Source: Eubacterium nodatum ATCC 33099 (GTDB lineage: Bacteria > Bacillota > Clostridia > Peptostreptococcales > Anaerovoracaceae). From it: DNA of 64,000 nt. The DNA lies in the NCBI GenBank assembly GCA_000510425.1, contig AZKM01000006.1, positions 62,001 through 126,000 on the forward strand. The letters are read 5' to 3'. Position numbers and translations under genes: made by a program. This document shows, in pieces, positions 26,716 through 35,816 of this stretch (position 1 is the first letter of the stretch; each line of letters starts with the position of its first letter). Below the pieces are notes generated by a model, which was not told the origin of the DNA, searched no databases, and worked only from the letters and a program-made list of their open reading frames with translations.

Positions 26716-28758
26716 CTACAACTTGAGATTTATATCTTCTCCAAACATTTTTTCCACTCTGCGTCTCAGTTCCCGGTTTTCCTCAGAGTTCAATGAGGCG
26801 TCACTGTGCAAAATCTCTGCGGCTATTTTCTTTGATTTTTCTAAAACATCATTGTGCCTTATTATATCTGCAATATGCATTTCGGGTAGCCCATGCTGTC
26901 TTGTTCCGAAAATTTCTCCCGGCCCTCTGAGTTTCAAATCCTCTTCTGCAATATCAAATCCGTCTGAACTTTCACACATAATCTGAACACGCTGTCTTGC
27001 AACTTCAGTTTCTTTGCTCAAAATGAGATAGCAGTAGGATAAGTCACTTCCCCTTCCCACTCTTCCTCTAAGCTGATGCATCTGGGCAAGTCCGAATCGT
27101 TCACAATTTTCTATAACCATAACAGTGGCATTTTGAACATTGATCCCTATTTCTATTACGACAGTTGCAACCAGAACTTTTATATCGCCCTTTGCAAAAT
27201 CTCTCATTATGGAATCCTTTTCTTCATGTCCTAAATTGCCGTGGAGCATTTCTACTCTGTGGGATTTATATAATTCTTTCAACTCCTTATATAGCATTTC
27301 CGCAGACTTTGCTTCTATAGCCTCAGAATCCTCTATAAGCGGCGTCACTACATAAACCTGATGACCTGATTCTATTTCATCTCCGATTTTTTCATATACT
27401 GATCTTCTCTGTTTTTCAGTACATGCAATCGTCTTAATTTTCTTTCGTCCTGCAGGCATGGTATCAATTACTGAAATATCCAGTTCTCCATACAAAATAA
27501 CGGCAAGTGTTCTGGGTATGGGTGTTGCCGTCATTACCAGAACATTAGGTCTTTCGCCTTTTGCAGACAGTTTATACCTCTGTTCTACTCCAAACCTGTG
27601 CTGTTCATCAGTTATGACAACACCCAGCCTTTTAAATTCCACATTCGGCTGAATTAAGGCGTGGGTACCAACAATAACATCAATTTCTCCTGATTTGAGC
27701 TTGCTTAAAACAGCTTTTTTCTCTGAAAGTTTCATACTTCCTGCCAGTAATCCGACTTTTATTCCAAACTTTTCAAAATCATTCTTTAATGATGAAAAAT
27801 GCTGTTTTGCCAAAATCTCCGTAGGTGCCATCATAGCAGACTGAAATCCTGATTCAAATGCAGAAAAAATCACTGTTTCCGCAATTACAGTCTTTCCTGA
27901 GCCGACATCGCCCTGAACAAGCCTGTTCATCACTTTATTGCTTTCTAAATCTAAACTTATCGCCTTCCAAACTTTCTTTTGCCCTTCAGTAAATTCAAAT
28001 CTCAGACTGTCAATAAATTTATATGCACCCGATACATCAATTTTTACGCCGATATCTCCTGTATGAATACCCTGCTTCATATATAAAAGACCTGTTTGCA
28101 ATATCAACAGTTCCTCAAATATAAATCTGTATTTTGCCATAAGAACATTTCTGCTTTCATCCGGAAAATGTATATTTTTTATAGCAAATTTACAATCCGC
28201 AATTTTATTTTCTTTAATAATCTCTTCGGGAAGCCACTCATCAATTTCTTCTATCAAAGGTCCAATCTGTTTCTGATAATTTCTTAATTCATTCTGTGAA
28301 ATTCCACTAATACCGGGATATACAGGAAATACCCCTCTTACATCATCTATGCTGTCTTTTTTACATGCTGTGGGATGAATCATCTGAAGTTTTCCACGAT
28401 TTTCTGCAATCCTGCCGAAAAAAACATAATCCGAATTCAGTTTCAATGCTCCTGCCATATATTTGGCATTGAAGTATACTATTTCTATCGTACCATGATC
28501 ATCTTGAATCAGAAATGATATGGGTACGTTCCTTTTATATGGATTTCCATTATATCTTCTTGATACAACTTTTCCGGAAATCAAAACATCCTGTCCTACC
28601 AAATCCTTTGAAATACGACGAACAGTTCTACGGTCTTCGTATCTTGACGGAAAATGCCATATAAGGTCTTCCAATGTGTATATGCCGCATCTGTTAAGTG
28701 CAGTCTTCTTCTTCGGACCTACCCCCTTTAAAACAGAGACATCATCATTCAGCCTCAT
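26716..28758 (-). CDS. recG: ATP-dependent DNA helicase RecG
   Basis: The 680-residue superfamily 2 helicase reverses stalled replication forks. The N-terminal wedge/OB domain starts with LKGVGPKKKTALNRCGI. Helicase motifs include Walker A QGDVGSGKTV, the DEQHRFG box (motif II), TATPIPRTL (III), and the C-terminal QMHQLRGRVGRG (VI). Length is full for the family. It overlaps the upstream Asp23-like gene by 14 bases. Confidence 0.97.
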   Translation of the reverse strand: MRLNDDVSVLKGVGPKKKTALNRCGIYTLEDLIWHFPSRYEDRRTVRRISKDLVGQDVLISGKVVSRRYNGNPYKRNVPISFLIQDDHGTIEIVYFNAKYMAGALKLNSDYVFFGRIAENRGKLQMIHPTACKKDSIDDVRGVFPVYPGISGISQNELRNYQKQIGPLIEEIDEWLPEEIIKENKIADCKFAIKNIHFPDESRNVLMAKYRFIFEELLILQTGLLYMKQGIHTGDIGVKIDVSGAYKFIDSLRFEFTEGQKKVWKAISLDLESNKVMNRLVQGDVGSGKTVIAETVIFSAFESGFQSAMMAPTEILAKQHFSSLKNDFEKFGIKVGLLAGSMKLSEKKAVLSKLKSGEIDVIVGTHALIQPNVEFKRLGVVITDEQHRFGVEQRYKLSAKGERPNVLVMTATPIPRTLAVILYGELDISVIDTMPAGRKKIKTIACTEKQRRSVYEKIGDEIESGHQVYVVTPLIEDSEAIEAKSAEMLYKELKELYKSHRVEMLHGNLGHEEKDSIMRDFAKGDIKVLVATVVIEIGINVQNATVMVIENCERFGLAQMHQLRGRVGRGSDLSYCYLILSKETEVARQRVQIMCESSDGFDIAEEDLKLRGPGEIFGTRQHGLPEMHIADIIRHNDVLEKSKKIAAEILHSDASLNSEENRELRRRVEKMFGEDINLKL

Positions 28759-29158
28759 ATCTATACACTACCTTAGTATTTCTTTTTGCTTTTTGTTTTG
28801 ATTTTACACCTGCAATATTTATAGTGATTTTCATGTTCTCATTTCCGAAATTCTCTTTAATTGATTCATAAATATAGTCTGATAATACCTTTGTAACTTT
28901 CTTTATGCTTACACCGAATTTTGCTATTGTGTTAAACTCCAGTATTATAGTATTTTTATCATCAAAAAAACAATCTATATACATGGATAACTCGTTGTCC
29001 GTAAATCGTGAAACCATTCCTATTTGCCTTCCTCTTGGAGTTGCCGGCCATAGTTTTTCTTCCAGTTTGAGAGCTTCTATTCCTCTGTAAATAATCTGTG
29101 CTATAATTGTGTTTGAAACCTTCATCTGTCCAAGTTCATTTTCCATTTTAAGGCTCAT
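28745..29158 (-). CDS. Asp23/Gls24-like protein
   Basis: The 137-residue protein shows the Asp23 pattern: an early hydrophobic helix (IIAQIIYRGIEAL), a central beta segment, and VTKVLSDYIYESIKENFG before the final strand. A lysine/arginine-rich tail (KSKQKAKRNTK) follows. Such proteins are envelope-associated or regulatory, of unclear role. In many Firmicutes the order is Asp23-like, fatty-acid kinase (DAK), recG; here the DAK gene is missing and the Asp23 gene directly overlaps recG. Confidence 0.75.
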   Translation of the reverse strand: MSLKMENELGQMKVSNTIIAQIIYRGIEALKLEEKLWPATPRGRQIGMVSRFTDNELSMYIDCFFDDKNTIILEFNTIAKFGVSIKKVTKVLSDYIYESIKENFGNENMKITINIAGVKSKQKAKRNTKVVYRYEAE

Positions 29159-29161
29159 ATA

Positions 29162-30484
29162 TCATCCTCCAAGCTGAAAACTTTTCTCTTTAAATACAAT
29201 ATTTGCCATAGCCCTTCCGAAAATCATCTGCATCAGCATTAAATCCTTGAGATGCATATACTCCCCCGGTCTGTGCCTCATATCTTCTTTGCCGATTATT
29301 GAAGGTCCGAAAACAATGGTATTGGGAACAATTTGGGCATATGTACTGGGTGCATTAACACCGAACTCACATTCCTTTCTCAAAACATTGTTATACGCTT
29401 CCTGCAATTCTTTTATAAAAGGAAGTCCTTTACTGGCCTCTGAAGGGTGTCTTGTGGAAACCCTTTCTATACGGACAACTTCATTTTTAAAAAATTTGCT
29501 TATACTTCTTACAAGGTAGGCATCCGTGGTATCTGCGGTGTAGTGACAATTTATATTTATATATAATCTATCTTTATGACAGAAGATTCCTGTAGGTGCC
29601 ACTCTGTTCCTTCCCCATTTTTCTCTCTGGCTGTTTGGCATTGAGGCTATTCCCAAATGAAGCCCTGTACCATCCGAAAAGCCCTGTTCAAGTTTCTGAA
29701 GGACTCTATATATGAGATCCTCCTGCATTTCCGCCTTCGCTCTTCGCTTTAGTTTTGACAGTGTTCTTGCCATCTCCAATATAGCATTTGCATAAAGCGC
29801 AGGTTCTGAAGCGTGTCCTGCCATACCTTTGGTGGCAAAAACCCGCCCATCTTTGAGTTTGATTTTACATATATCCGGAATCGTTTCTATATTACTTCCG
29901 GCTTTTATATCTACAATTTGAGGATTTTCATCATATAGAGGGAATGATAATAATAAATCCAATGTTCCAAGCTGAAGATTGCAAATCTCAAAGTTGCCGT
30001 CCGGGGTAAAACTATATGTCGGAGCCGGATTTTCAAGGAGATATTCCCTCATATCCCCTGCACCTATTTTCTGCTGTGTTCCAACAATCAACCTAATCTT
30101 CTTATTCATGGGAACTCTATGTTTTCTGCTTGCCTCAAGCACATCTTTCATAGCAAAAAGTGCTGAAATTACGGGACCCTTATCGTCTATGACACCTCTT
30201 CCGTAAATCTTTCCCCCTCCAAGCACCGGCATAAATGGATTGTGTTCCCATTTGGCAATGTTTCCCGGATGAGCAACATCAACATGGGTTAGTACCCCTA
30301 ATGTTTCATTGCCTTTTCCCATTTCTATAAATCCAACCCTGCCACCTGCTGCCTTTCCTGTCTTTAAACCGAACTCTCTTCCGAGTTCCAAAACATAGTT
30401 TAAAGCTTCATCACAAGCTTCTTGGTCACCTGAGATACTTGGGATTCTTATTAGTTCTGATAGAGATTCAATTAGCCCGTACAT
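29162..30484 (-). CDS. M20 family dipeptidase-like protein (PepV/Sapep type), altered active site
   Basis: About 440 residues. PepV features are clear: THVDVAHPGNIAKWEHNPF with the metal HxD, GRGVIDDKGPVISALFAM with the next metal Asp and PDGNFEICNLQLG. Where active enzymes have the catalytic base and metal ligand in GTDEE, this protein reads GTQQKIGAGD, so both Glu residues seem lost. The family normally cleaves dipeptides in the cytosol; this member may be inactive or use another site. GGAGG seven bases before the ATG at 30484 decides the start; the frame extends 23 codons further. Confidence 0.8.
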   Translation of the reverse strand: MYGLIESLSELIRIPSISGDQEACDEALNYVLELGREFGLKTGKAAGGRVGFIEMGKGNETLGVLTHVDVAHPGNIAKWEHNPFMPVLGGGKIYGRGVIDDKGPVISALFAMKDVLEASRKHRVPMNKKIRLIVGTQQKIGAGDMREYLLENPAPTYSFTPDGNFEICNLQLGTLDLLLSFPLYDENPQIVDIKAGSNIETIPDICKIKLKDGRVFATKGMAGHASEPALYANAILEMARTLSKLKRRAKAEMQEDLIYRVLQKLEQGFSDGTGLHLGIASMPNSQREKWGRNRVAPTGIFCHKDRLYININCHYTADTTDAYLVRSISKFFKNEVVRIERVSTRHPSEASKGLPFIKELQEAYNNVLRKECEFGVNAPSTYAQIVPNTIVFGPSIIGKEDMRHRPGEYMHLKDLMLMQMIFGRAMANIVFKEKSFQLGG

Positions 30485-30595
30485 TGTGTTTCCTCCCGTT
30501 AAATACATTGACTTAATACATCTATTATAAATTAAACCCAAAAAAATTGCCATACTGAATATTTCAGTATGGCGGCAAAATACATTATGATCAAA

Positions 30596-30787
30596 TTAAA
30601 GGGCACGGTCTACTTTACCGGATCTTAAACACTGTGTGCAAACCTTTGCTTTTCTAACAGTACCATTACCGTTGATTCTAACAGTCTGAATATTTGCATT
30701 CCACTTTCTTCGTGTGTGTCTGTTTGAGTGGGATACATTATTTCCGGAAACCTGACCTTTTCCGCAAACTTCGCATTTTCTAGACAT
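30596..30787 (-). CDS. rpmB: 50S ribosomal protein L28
   Basis: A 63-residue L28 protein starting [20 protein letters not shown], with a CxxC pair near the start and CTQC near the end, the zinc-binding form. GGAGG lies 8 bases before the ATG at 30787, which is preferred over an upstream in-frame GTG. It sits about 110 bases upstream of the M20 gene. Confidence 0.96.
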   Translation of the reverse strand: MSRKCEVCGKGQVSGNNVSHSNRHTRRKWNANIQTVRINGNGTVRKAKVCTQCLRSGKVDRAL

Positions 30788-30912
30788 TTTCCGCACCTCC
30801 TAACATTTATCGTAAGTTTATTTAGTCTCATTTTCAAATCCATCTGTGATACAAAATACATCACACGGATAGCATTATAGCACACTTTCCCAAAGTATTA
30901 CAAGTCCTTTTT

Positions 30913-31455
30913 TCATTTAAGGTGAATTTTATCATAGTATTCAACTCTGAGCATGGACATGAGTTCCATATCATAATACTTGCCGTCTTTTTTCCCTGAA
31001 TGACGCATTTTGCCCTCATCCTCAAATCCAATCTTTCTGTAGAGATAATGTGCAGTTTCATTATCCGCAAAATGGTCAATTGTAACTCTCTCCATATGCA
31101 AATTTATAAAGGCATACTCAAGTATCGCTCTTATAGCTTCTTCGCCGTAGCCTTTATTCCTGTAATTTTCATCTGCAATATAAATTCTGGTTAAATCCAG
31201 AGAATCCAATTTTAAATTTATTTTGGAAAGATATACCCTGCCTATTACTTTTTCTTCTGATTTCAGCACAATAGTAAAGTATCTTTTACTTTCATCTCCC
31301 ATATTGGTAAAGAATTCTTTTACAATATCCTCGTAGCTGTGGTCACTGTCTACAGAAAGATACTGACTTACATCTTCTCTACACTCCCAATCTGCAAAAA
31401 TCATGCAATCATCAAAGGTTGTTTCCCTCAATATCAAATTCTTGGACTCAATCAT
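30913..31455 (-). CDS. GNAT family N-acetyltransferase
   Basis: The 180-residue protein resembles the RimJ/RimL branch. It opens ESKNLILRETTFDDCMIFADWE, with the acetyl-CoA loop ENYRNKGYGEEAIRAILEYAF and the C-terminal NETAHYLYRKIGFEDEGKMRHSG. The substrate cannot be read from sequence; members acetylate protein N-termini, antibiotics or small amines. GGAG is six bases before the ATG. It is divergent from the lipoprotein at 31569. Confidence 0.88.
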   Translation of the reverse strand: MIESKNLILRETTFDDCMIFADWECREDVSQYLSVDSDHSYEDIVKEFFTNMGDESKRYFTIVLKSEEKVIGRVYLSKINLKLDSLDLTRIYIADENYRNKGYGEEAIRAILEYAFINLHMERVTIDHFADNETAHYLYRKIGFEDEGKMRHSGKKDGKYYDMELMSMLRVEYYDKIHLK

Positions 31456-31568
31456 GACCTGCTCCTATCTATGGCAAAGTTAATCTTCATACAAATACTA
31501 CATTTTTTTAAATATATGTGCTATTATTATATCGTATTTTTATAAGAAATGAAAGAGGAGAATAATTG

Positions 31569-33002
31569 ATGATAAATAAAAAGTTACATAAATCCACGCT
31601 TATATCTTTACTTGTAATTTTTTCGTTAATGTTAACTTCCTGCAGCAAGGCTAAAAATGACAACAGCACTGACACAAAAGAGCTGAACAAAAAAATTTCC
31701 AGAAAACTTGAAGCCTATCAAACGGATCTTTTAGACAATAAAACTTCCATGAAAAAAGATGACGCAATCAAAAATTATCTTGTTAATTGGGGAAAAGCCA
31801 AAGGGATACAAAATGAAACCGATAAACATGGAAATGTGATTATGAAAGTCGCAGCATCAAAAAAATATTCAAAAGCGGCACCTACTGTAATCATTTGTCC
31901 CTATGACAACCTTAACTATGAAGCACTCATACCTGTCCTTTCCGCATCATTATATACCATAAAAAATAATGAAGGAACAGGAGCTTTAACTGTCATATTT
32001 ACAAAGGAAAAGGGACACGACTTTTCGGGAATAAAGAAACTTTCAGCAAAATACTTCACAAAAGGAACAAAGGTTTTCACATTGAATTCCGGAGAAAAAG
32101 GTCTGGCATCACTTAAATCGGGAGCCTCCTCCTCATATAAGTTTATCCAGAAGATAACTAAAGTATCTCCACAAAATTCTCAGGCTTATGAAATCAAAAT
32201 AAAAGGAATTCCTGTTAATCAGCCCGACCAGCTTATAAATGAAAGGACAAATCCTATCACAAAATTTGAGAGCCTTCTGGTCTCACTGAAAAATAAAGGA
32301 ATAAATTATGAAATAGCCGATTTTAAGAGCGGTATTTCTCCTAATTTATATTCTCCGGCAGCAACTTTAACAATAACCATTGATGAAAACAAAAACGAAA
32401 CCTTTACCGAAAAAATGAAAAATGAAATTGCAAAGTGGAAGGAGGAGTTCTCAGACAAATATCCAAATGCAAAATACTCATTTAAAAAGGTACAGCTTCC
32501 TCAGAGTGTGATTTCTTCTCAAGACACTAACAAGTTCGTAAATTTCATGTACACGACCTTAAACGGCGTATATGAAAAGGATGAAAAAACAGGAAATATT
32601 GTATCCATAAGTAATATTTCACAAATAAATATAACGAATAACCGGTTAATTTTAACGGCAATATCCCATGCATTGGACAGTAATAAACTTAAAACAATAG
32701 ATACTGATATTAAGACACTATGCAATCTATCGGATATAGAATTTATCAAAACCGATGCTATACCTCTTTGGTACAGCAAGTCTGAAACATCTTTCTCAAA
32801 AGATTTTGCCAAAGCCTATAAAGATTCAACCGGAAAAAACCTTAAATATTCCGATTCTATTTCTGCAACGAACGCCTCATTTGTACAGCAAAAAAACCGC
32901 AAGGCAGAAATTGTCAATCTTGCTATAAATAAGGATATAACTACAGAATGTACAGAGGCTATTATAAAATTCCTAGTAAATTCCAATAAAGAAAACAAAT
33001 AG
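31569..33002 (+). CDS. Lipoprotein related to M20C (PepD) dipeptidase, catalytically degenerate
   Basis: About 477 residues with a lipoprotein signal and lipobox LTSC. The body follows the aminoacyl-histidine dipeptidase plan: AIKNYLVNWGKAKGI, DKHGNVIMKVAASK, APTVIICPYDNLN, ALTVIFTKEKGHDFSGIKKL, VFTLNSGEKGLASLKSGASS. The metal ligands of active enzymes are replaced: HxD became CPYD, the Glu pair of TxDEE became TKEKG, and the Asp of the LDSE motif became Asn. This suggests a surface-anchored non-enzymatic relative, perhaps a peptide-binding protein. The start uses ATG at 31569 with AGAGGAG upstream. A strong terminator follows. Confidence 0.7.
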   Translation: MINKKLHKSTLISLLVIFSLMLTSCSKAKNDNSTDTKELNKKISRKLEAYQTDLLDNKTSMKKDDAIKNYLVNWGKAKGIQNETDKHGNVIMKVAASKKYSKAAPTVIICPYDNLNYEALIPVLSASLYTIKNNEGTGALTVIFTKEKGHDFSGIKKLSAKYFTKGTKVFTLNSGEKGLASLKSGASSSYKFIQKITKVSPQNSQAYEIKIKGIPVNQPDQLINERTNPITKFESLLVSLKNKGINYEIADFKSGISPNLYSPAATLTITIDENKNETFTEKMKNEIAKWKEEFSDKYPNAKYSFKKVQLPQSVISSQDTNKFVNFMYTTLNGVYEKDEKTGNIVSISNISQINITNNRLILTAISHALDSNKLKTIDTDIKTLCNLSDIEFIKTDAIPLWYSKSETSFSKDFAKAYKDSTGKNLKYSDSISATNASFVQQKNRKAEIVNLAINKDITTECTEAIIKFLVNSNKENK

Positions 33003-33060
33003 AAGTAAGTGTCTTCCAAAATATCTTTGACAAAAAGGAACACTATCATGTGTGAAAAGA

Positions 33061-33106
33061 GCAGCCCCTAAAAGTTGAATGTAAAAATTCAACTTTTAGG
33101 GGCTGT
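33061..33106. terminator. Bidirectional terminator
   Basis: A 20-bp stem (33061-33080 with 33087-33106, one G-T pair) and a six-base loop lie between the convergent lipoprotein and GH25 genes. Confidence 0.88.
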
Positions 33107-33116
33107 TCTTGCTAAA

Positions 33117-33950
33117 CTAATTATTTTTTAAAAATCTTATGTTTAAATCTACTTTCTTTTTGATTCCCGCTACTCTGCCCTTTTCACTGTACTGCCACAT
33201 CTCGAAGCTGTTCGGATATGCAGTCTTATCGGTGTAATGGGCAAGCCATGTTCCATAAGCTGTTAAATATTCCATATCCAATTTTGTAGTCAACCAATGT
33301 AAATTACCATAAACCATTGTTTCATAACCATGACTTTTAATAATAGAGCAAAAAGCATCTGTTATTTCCGTACGCTCTTTAGTAGACAGTTTATTTATTC
33401 TTGAGCCCTCCGAGGGTTCCATATCATAAGCGACAGGATACTCTATCCCTTTTCTCCTGATATTTCTGATAACAAATTTTGCTTCCTTTACAGCTTCTTC
33501 TGTGGTTATAGCTTGGGAAAAGAAATAGACTCCCACTTTGATTCCGGCTTTTTTCGCTCCTTCCAGATTTTTTATATAATTTGTATCTCTGAAAATCTTT
33601 CCTGTATCAGAACCGCTGTATCCAATTCTAATCATAACGAATTTCACACCGGTACTGCGAACCTTTTTCCAGTCAATATCTCCTTGAAAGACAGACACAT
33701 CTATTCCTTTTTCCGATGTATGGTTTTTATCCTTGTACTCTAAAAAATTATGATCATAAAAATAATTCTTCTGCTTCAGGGTGTTAGGTTTCAAAGACTT
33801 CTTGGGTCCAAGACCGTTGTAATCCCCAAGAACGACATAGGTTATGCAGAATAAAAAAACGCAGGCAGCCCACATAACTATAACTGATACTAATAATATG
33901 GTATAAAATTGTTTTTTCTTCTTTCTTCTTCCGGTATTTCTCATAATCAT
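33117..33950 (-). CDS. GH25 family lysozyme (muramidase)
   Basis: The 277-residue protein has a basic start (RNTGRRKKKKQ), one membrane anchor (residues 16-40) and a GH25 catalytic domain (about 80-275). Family residues are visible: GIDVSVFQGDIDW, MIRIGYSGSD, GVYFFSQA, the acidic pair in VAYDMEPSEG, and the closing FEMWQYSEKG. It would cut the glycan chains of peptidoglycan outside the cell. No Shine-Dalgarno site is clear; two ATGs lie two codons apart. Confidence 0.92.
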   Translation of the reverse strand: MIMRNTGRRKKKKQFYTILLVSVIVMWAACVFLFCITYVVLGDYNGLGPKKSLKPNTLKQKNYFYDHNFLEYKDKNHTSEKGIDVSVFQGDIDWKKVRSTGVKFVMIRIGYSGSDTGKIFRDTNYIKNLEGAKKAGIKVGVYFFSQAITTEEAVKEAKFVIRNIRRKGIEYPVAYDMEPSEGSRINKLSTKERTEITDAFCSIIKSHGYETMVYGNLHWLTTKLDMEYLTAYGTWLAHYTDKTAYPNSFEMWQYSEKGRVAGIKKKVDLNIRFLKNN

Positions 33951-34047
33951 ACTTTAACACATATTCTTTCCTCTAAAAAGTAGATTTAGAGAAGATTTGA
34001 CTAATATGTTTAATTTGATGTATCATAACTTTCAAAGGGGTGTGAAA

Positions 34048-35181
34048 ATGAAAAACAGAGACAAAATTATTTCTGAATTAACTAAGTACAGACGGGATTT
34101 GCATCAGATACCTGAACTTGGCTTCTTTGTATATCAGACCGGTGATTATATCAGAAGTATCCTTTCCAAGTACGACTGTGAAATCAGAACTGTTGCTAAA
34201 ACCGGGATAACAGCTTTCTTTGACTTCGGAAAAAAGGAAAGTTTATGTTTTAGGGCGGACATGGATGCTCTTCCCATTGCGGAAGAAACCGGGCTTTCAT
34301 TTGCATCAAAAAACGAAGGATGTATGCACGCATGCGGACACGATGGACATATGGCAAATGCCCTGTCTTTTGCAGGTATTTTAGACCAGTATAAAAAAGA
34401 GCATAAAACTTTTAACTACAATGCATTACTCTTATTTCAACCTGCAGAGGAAACGATAGATGGTGCAAAGCTGATATGTGATACCAATGTTTTTCGGGAC
34501 TTCAGCGTAAAGGCAATATTCGGACTTCATATGTGGCCCTTTCTTGAAAAAGGAGAAATCGCAACAAAACCCAATTCCATGATGGCAAAATCTACAACTA
34601 TTAAAGTTGAAATAGAAGGTTTAAGTTCACATTGCGGTGAGCCGGAAAAAGGACATGATGCCCTTGTCGCTGCATGTAAATTCATAGATTTACTTTACGA
34701 TTATAAAGATAACCACATAAGAGAGCGATCTATTCTTAAGTTCGGAAAAATGCACAGCGGCACCGTTTTAAATGCCATATCCGACTACTCAAGGCTGGAT
34801 GGTACTATGAGAACCTTTGAAGAATCCACATGGAAAAAACTCGTAAATGCTATGCATCACTATGCAAAGCAAGTTTCCGGTAAATACAATGTAAAATTCT
34901 TTATCGATACATCAAAGTTCCATCCTGCCGTAGTAAACGATGAAGTTCTTTACAAAAAAATAAAGCCCAAGCTGGTTGATGAGCATATAAATTTCGTTGA
35001 ACTTAGAAGACCTGTCATGATAGCAGAGGACTTCTCATTCTTTGAAGAAGTTTTGCCCGGAATCTTCTTCTTCCTGGGAACAGGAACAGGGATCCCATTA
35101 CATAGCAACAACTTTAATTTCGATGAAAGCGTTTTGATAGAAGGTGTCAAACTGTTTAATACAATCTTCACAGAGCTATAG
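34048..35181 (+). CDS. M20D family amidohydrolase
   Basis: About 377 residues. The hydrolase resembles N-acyl-amino-acid and hippurate-type amidohydrolases. It carries LHQIPELGFFVYQT, FRADMDALPIAEETG, the metal motif MHACGHDGHMA, QPAEETIDGAK, GLHMWPFLEKG and a late MIAEDFSFF. Metal ligands look complete, in contrast to the other two M20 relatives in this window. The ATG at 34048 follows AAAGGGGTG; an open frame extends 17 codons upstream without such a site. Confidence 0.9.
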   Translation: MKNRDKIISELTKYRRDLHQIPELGFFVYQTGDYIRSILSKYDCEIRTVAKTGITAFFDFGKKESLCFRADMDALPIAEETGLSFASKNEGCMHACGHDGHMANALSFAGILDQYKKEHKTFNYNALLLFQPAEETIDGAKLICDTNVFRDFSVKAIFGLHMWPFLEKGEIATKPNSMMAKSTTIKVEIEGLSSHCGEPEKGHDALVAACKFIDLLYDYKDNHIRERSILKFGKMHSGTVLNAISDYSRLDGTMRTFEESTWKKLVNAMHHYAKQVSGKYNVKFFIDTSKFHPAVVNDEVLYKKIKPKLVDEHINFVELRRPVMIAEDFSFFEEVLPGIFFFLGTGTGIPLHSNNFNFDESVLIEGVKLFNTIFTEL

Positions 35182-35478
35182 AACTATAAAAATATATTTC
35201 TGTGATATCCTATGGAACAACTCTAAAATTGATAAAATCACAAATTTCAGGTCGATATTTTCTGCATATTATATATATTTGATCCTATCTACTCCTATAC
35301 CGACTTTATAAACTGTATCTTACATGACACCAATTTACTTTACAGACAAAAAAACCGAAGAGTAACTCCACCCCTTTGGTTTTTTACTGCCCATGTAATA
35401 ATCTAAAATTATCCGGCTTCAAAAAATCTCAGATTACAAATTCCTTGTCATTAAATTTCAATTTATCCTCCGGCTTTA
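35182..35478. other. Spacer with bidirectional terminator only
   Basis: No gene seen. Apart from the hairpin at 35348-35386 the stretch is AT-rich and featureless. A ten-codon TTG-initiated frame on the minus strand with a GGAGG site is too short to claim. Confidence 0.5.
35348..35386. terminator. Bidirectional terminator
   Basis: An A-run, an 11- to 12-bp stem with one G-U pair and a T-run (arms about 35348-35359 and 35374-35386) serve the amidohydrolase from the left and the small minus-strand peptide from the right. Confidence 0.8.
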
Positions 35479-35580
35479 CTATAGTTCTTCCTTCTCCTCT
35501 GCCTGATCCGCTGCGTAAGCTGCATAAAGTACGATAGCTGCCGCCGTGCAAATGCTGAAAATTGTCCATGCTTTTCTCAT
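35479..35580 (-). CDS. 33-residue single-helix membrane peptide
   Basis: An ATG at 35580 with AAGGAG upstream opens a 33-codon frame. The product has a basic start (MRKAW), a hydrophobic helix (about residues 6-22, IFSICTAAAIVLYAAYA) and an acidic tail (DQAEEKEEL). That is a credible small membrane protein. It is too short for ordinary gene finders. It stands alone and is followed by a terminator. No function can be given. Confidence 0.5.
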   Translation of the reverse strand: MRKAWTIFSICTAAAIVLYAAYAADQAEEKEEL

Positions 35581-35651
35581 AAGTGATACGCTCCTTTCTT
35601 ATCTAAAAATATTATACATTATATGTACTTTATCTGCAACAGAATACATGA

Positions 35652-35657
35652 TATAAT
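35652..35657 (+). promoter_or_regulatory. -10 box of the tRNA-Arg gene
   Basis: A perfect TATAAT lies 12 bases before the mature tRNA start. No good -35 box is visible. Confidence 0.5.
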
Positions 35658-35669
35658 ACATAAAGATAA

Positions 35670-35746
35670 GCACCTATAGCTCAGTTGGATAGAGTAGCAC
35701 ACTCCGAATGTGAAGGTCAGGAGTTCAAGTCTCCTTAGGTGCACCA
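35670..35746 (+). tRNA. tRNA-Arg, anticodon CCG
   Basis: A 77-base cloverleaf. The acceptor arms GCACCTA and TAGGTGC pair fully, and discriminator A is followed by an encoded CCA. The D arm reads GCTCAGTTGGATAGAG, the anticodon loop is CTCCGAA (anticodon CCG, decoding CGG), and the T arm contains GTTCAAGTC. The first anticodon-stem pair is a G-A mismatch. Confidence 0.93.
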
Positions 35747-35756
35747 CAGCATAACA

Positions 35757-35786
35757 AAAGCGACTGCAGCAATTTACAGTCGCTTT
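35757..35786. terminator. Terminator after tRNA-Arg
   Basis: A 10-bp perfect stem (35757-35766 with 35777-35786) with AAA/TTT ends ends the tRNA unit and could also stop the convergent L,D-transpeptidase gene. Confidence 0.85.
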
Positions 35787-35816
35787 TTGATTACTTATAT
35801 TAAGTATAAAATGTAT

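Noticed and set aside
35425..35460. Ten-codon TTG-started peptide behind a GGAGG site on the minus strand
   Set aside because: Too short to separate from chance.
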